The translations under genes were made by a program, and so were the position numbers. 64,000 bases of DNA, from NCBI GenBank assembly GCA_963693305.1, contig OY855903.1, positions 31,525,598 to 31,589,597 on the forward strand, in the 5' to 3' direction. The stretch comes from Meandrina meandrites. Its lineage: Eukaryota; Cnidaria; Anthozoa; Scleractinia; Meandrinidae. A model generated the notes under the pieces. It was not told the DNA's origin. It worked only from the letters and a program-made list of their open reading frames with translations, and searched no databases. This document shows positions 62,546 through 64,000 of this stretch, in pieces (within the stretch, counting starts at the first letter, position 1; every line of letters begins with the position of its first letter).

Positions 62546-64000
62546 GCGCCGATTTGGGCAGTGAGCACCCAATTTCATGGAAATTGCGATTTGGCCGTAA
62601 AAATTGATTTTCTCATGATCTGAGCTCGGGGACCGCTTGTGCGCCGATTTGGGCAGTGAGCACCCAATTTCATGAAAATTGCGATTCGGCCGTAAAAATT
62701 GATTTTCTCATGATCTGAGCTCGGGGACCGCTTGTGCACCGATTTGGGCAGTGAGCACCCAATTTCATGAAAATTGCGATTCGGCCGTAAAAATTGATTT
62801 TCTAATGATCTGAGCTCGGGGACCGCTTGTGCACCGATTTGGGTAGTGAGCACCCAATTTCATGAAAATTGCGATTCGGCCGTAAAAATTGGTTTTCTCA
62901 TGATCTTAGCTCGGGGACCGCTCTTGCGCCGATTTGGGCCGTGAGCTCCCAATTTCATGAAAATTGCGATTCGGCCGTAAAAATTGATTTTCCCATGAAC
63001 TGAGCTCAAGGACCGCTTGGGCACCGATTTGGGTAGTGAGCACCCAATTTCATGAAAATTGCGATTCGGCCGTAAAAATTGGTTTTCTCATGATCTTATC
63101 TCGGGGACCGCTTGTTTACCGATTTGGGCCTTGAACACCCAATTTCATGAAAATTGCGATTCGGCCGTAAAAATTGATTTTCTCATCATCTGATCTCCGG
63201 GACCGCTTGGGCGCCGATTTGGGCAGTGAGCACCATATTTCATGAAAATTGCGATTCGGCCGTAAAAATTGGTTTTCTCATGATCTTAGCTCGGGGACCG
63301 CTTGTGCGCCGATTTGGGCCGTGAGCTCCCAATTTCATGAAAATTGCGATTCGGCCGTAAAAATTGATTTTCTCATAATCTGAGCTCCGGGACCGCTTGG
63401 GCGCCGATTTGGGCAGTGAGCACCCAATTTCATGAAAATTGCGATTCGGCCGTAAAAATTGATTTTCTCATAATCTAAGCTCGGGGACCGCTTGTGCGCC
63501 GATTTGGGCAGTGAGCACCCAATTTCGTGAAAATTGCGATTCGGCCGTAAAAATTGATTTTCTCATGATCTGAGCTCGTGGACCGCTCGTGCGCCGATTT
63601 TGGCAGTCAGCACCCAATTTCATGAAAATTGCGATTCGGCAGTAAAAATTGATTTTCTCATGATCTGAGCTCGGGGACCGCTTTTGCGCCGATTTGGGTA
63701 GTGAGCACCCCATTTCATGAAAATTGCGATTCGGCCGTAAAAATTGATTTTCTCATGATCTGAGCTCCGGGACCGCTTGTACGCCGATTTGGGCAGTGAG
63801 CACCCAATTTCATGAAAATTGCGATTCGGCCGTAAAAATTGATTTTCTCATGAGCTGAGCTCGGGGACCGCTTGTGCGCCGATTTGGGCAGTGAGCACCC
63901 AATTTCATGAAAATTTCGATTCGGCCGTAAAAATTGATTTTCTCATGATCTGAGCTCGGGGACCGCTTGTGCGCCGATTTGGGCAGTGAGCACCCAATTT

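Larger units (their letters stand above)
24356..64000 (-). repeat. 95-bp satellite array, right arm (about 417 monomers)
   Basis: Same monomer as 1-14439, reverse complemented, beginning mid-monomer after the gap and continuing past the window end. Register is almost perfect: landmarks such as the gaaaatagcg variants at 25050, 31035, 41010 and 51555 and a marker at 62575 are all whole multiples of 95 bp apart. Frequent variants are gaacag/gggtag/tggcag for gggcag, gcacc for gcgcc, gacctgagct, cggcagtaa and ctaatgatc. The stretch aatttcatgaaaattgcgat through ctcatgatctgagct is the more constant part. Monomer order is organised into nested multi-monomer duplications (listed separately). No gene is supported; frames of 61-92 codons are repeat artefacts. 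Confidence 0.98.

Noticed and set aside
24356..64000. Open frames of 61-92 codons in the right array as a repeated protein family
   Set aside because: Same repeat effect on the other strand; the longest exist only because the ctaatgatc variant removes a TGA. Stops follow the satellite consensus.
1..64000. CRISPR array
   Set aside because: The units are adjacent 95-bp monomers with no unique spacers, and the surrounding DNA is eukaryotic.
1..64000. CENP-B box in the satellite monomer
   Set aside because: The ttcggccgtaaaaattg stretch starts like a CENP-B box but lacks the required A and CGGG positions.

Overview
The window looks like a piece of animal (metazoan) nuclear DNA, dominated by tandem repeats. 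It is probably from a cnidarian, perhaps a stony coral. That guess rests on a spliced pseudogene whose peptides I recognise, from memory only, as a multi-copy family of uncharacterised cnidarian proteins. There are no operons or bacterial-type genes and no intact protein gene. The GT-AG introns, a tRNA-derived SINE, small inverted-repeat elements, microsatellites and satellite arrays all fit a eukaryotic genome.

Layout: (1) 1-14439 is a satellite array of about 152 copies of a 95-bp monomer in one orientation. (2) 14440-24155 is a 9.7-kb island of non-satellite DNA. It holds two copies of a SINE-like repeat, a cluster of TGTAAACCG-type repeats, a HIRAN-domain pseudogene on the plus strand, a five-exon pseudogene on the minus strand with a small inverted-repeat element in one intron, a trinucleotide microsatellite, a 40-bp minisatellite of about 55 copies, and a 437-bp inverted-repeat element sitting in the end of that minisatellite. 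(3) 24156-24355 is a 200-N assembly gap. (4) 24356-64000 is the same 95-bp satellite in the opposite orientation, about 417 copies, running off the window end.

The right array has kept its 95-bp register across roughly 395 monomers and carries nested multi-monomer duplications (12, 16, 32, 67 and 96 monomers). The left array carries small indels, becomes more diverged toward its junction with the island, and has its own 12-monomer tandem duplication. The gap lies exactly at the island/right-array junction, so the apparent inverted arrangement is not proven by this sequence.

Nothing here works together as a pathway. The arrays are candidate heterochromatin or centromere-type satellite (inference). 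Short open frames inside them are by-products of a 95-bp unit read through three frames. I found no convincing new enzymatic or defence system. The most interesting items are the array architecture, the repeat/mobile-element junctions, and the two convergent pseudogenes. All comparisons were made by eye.
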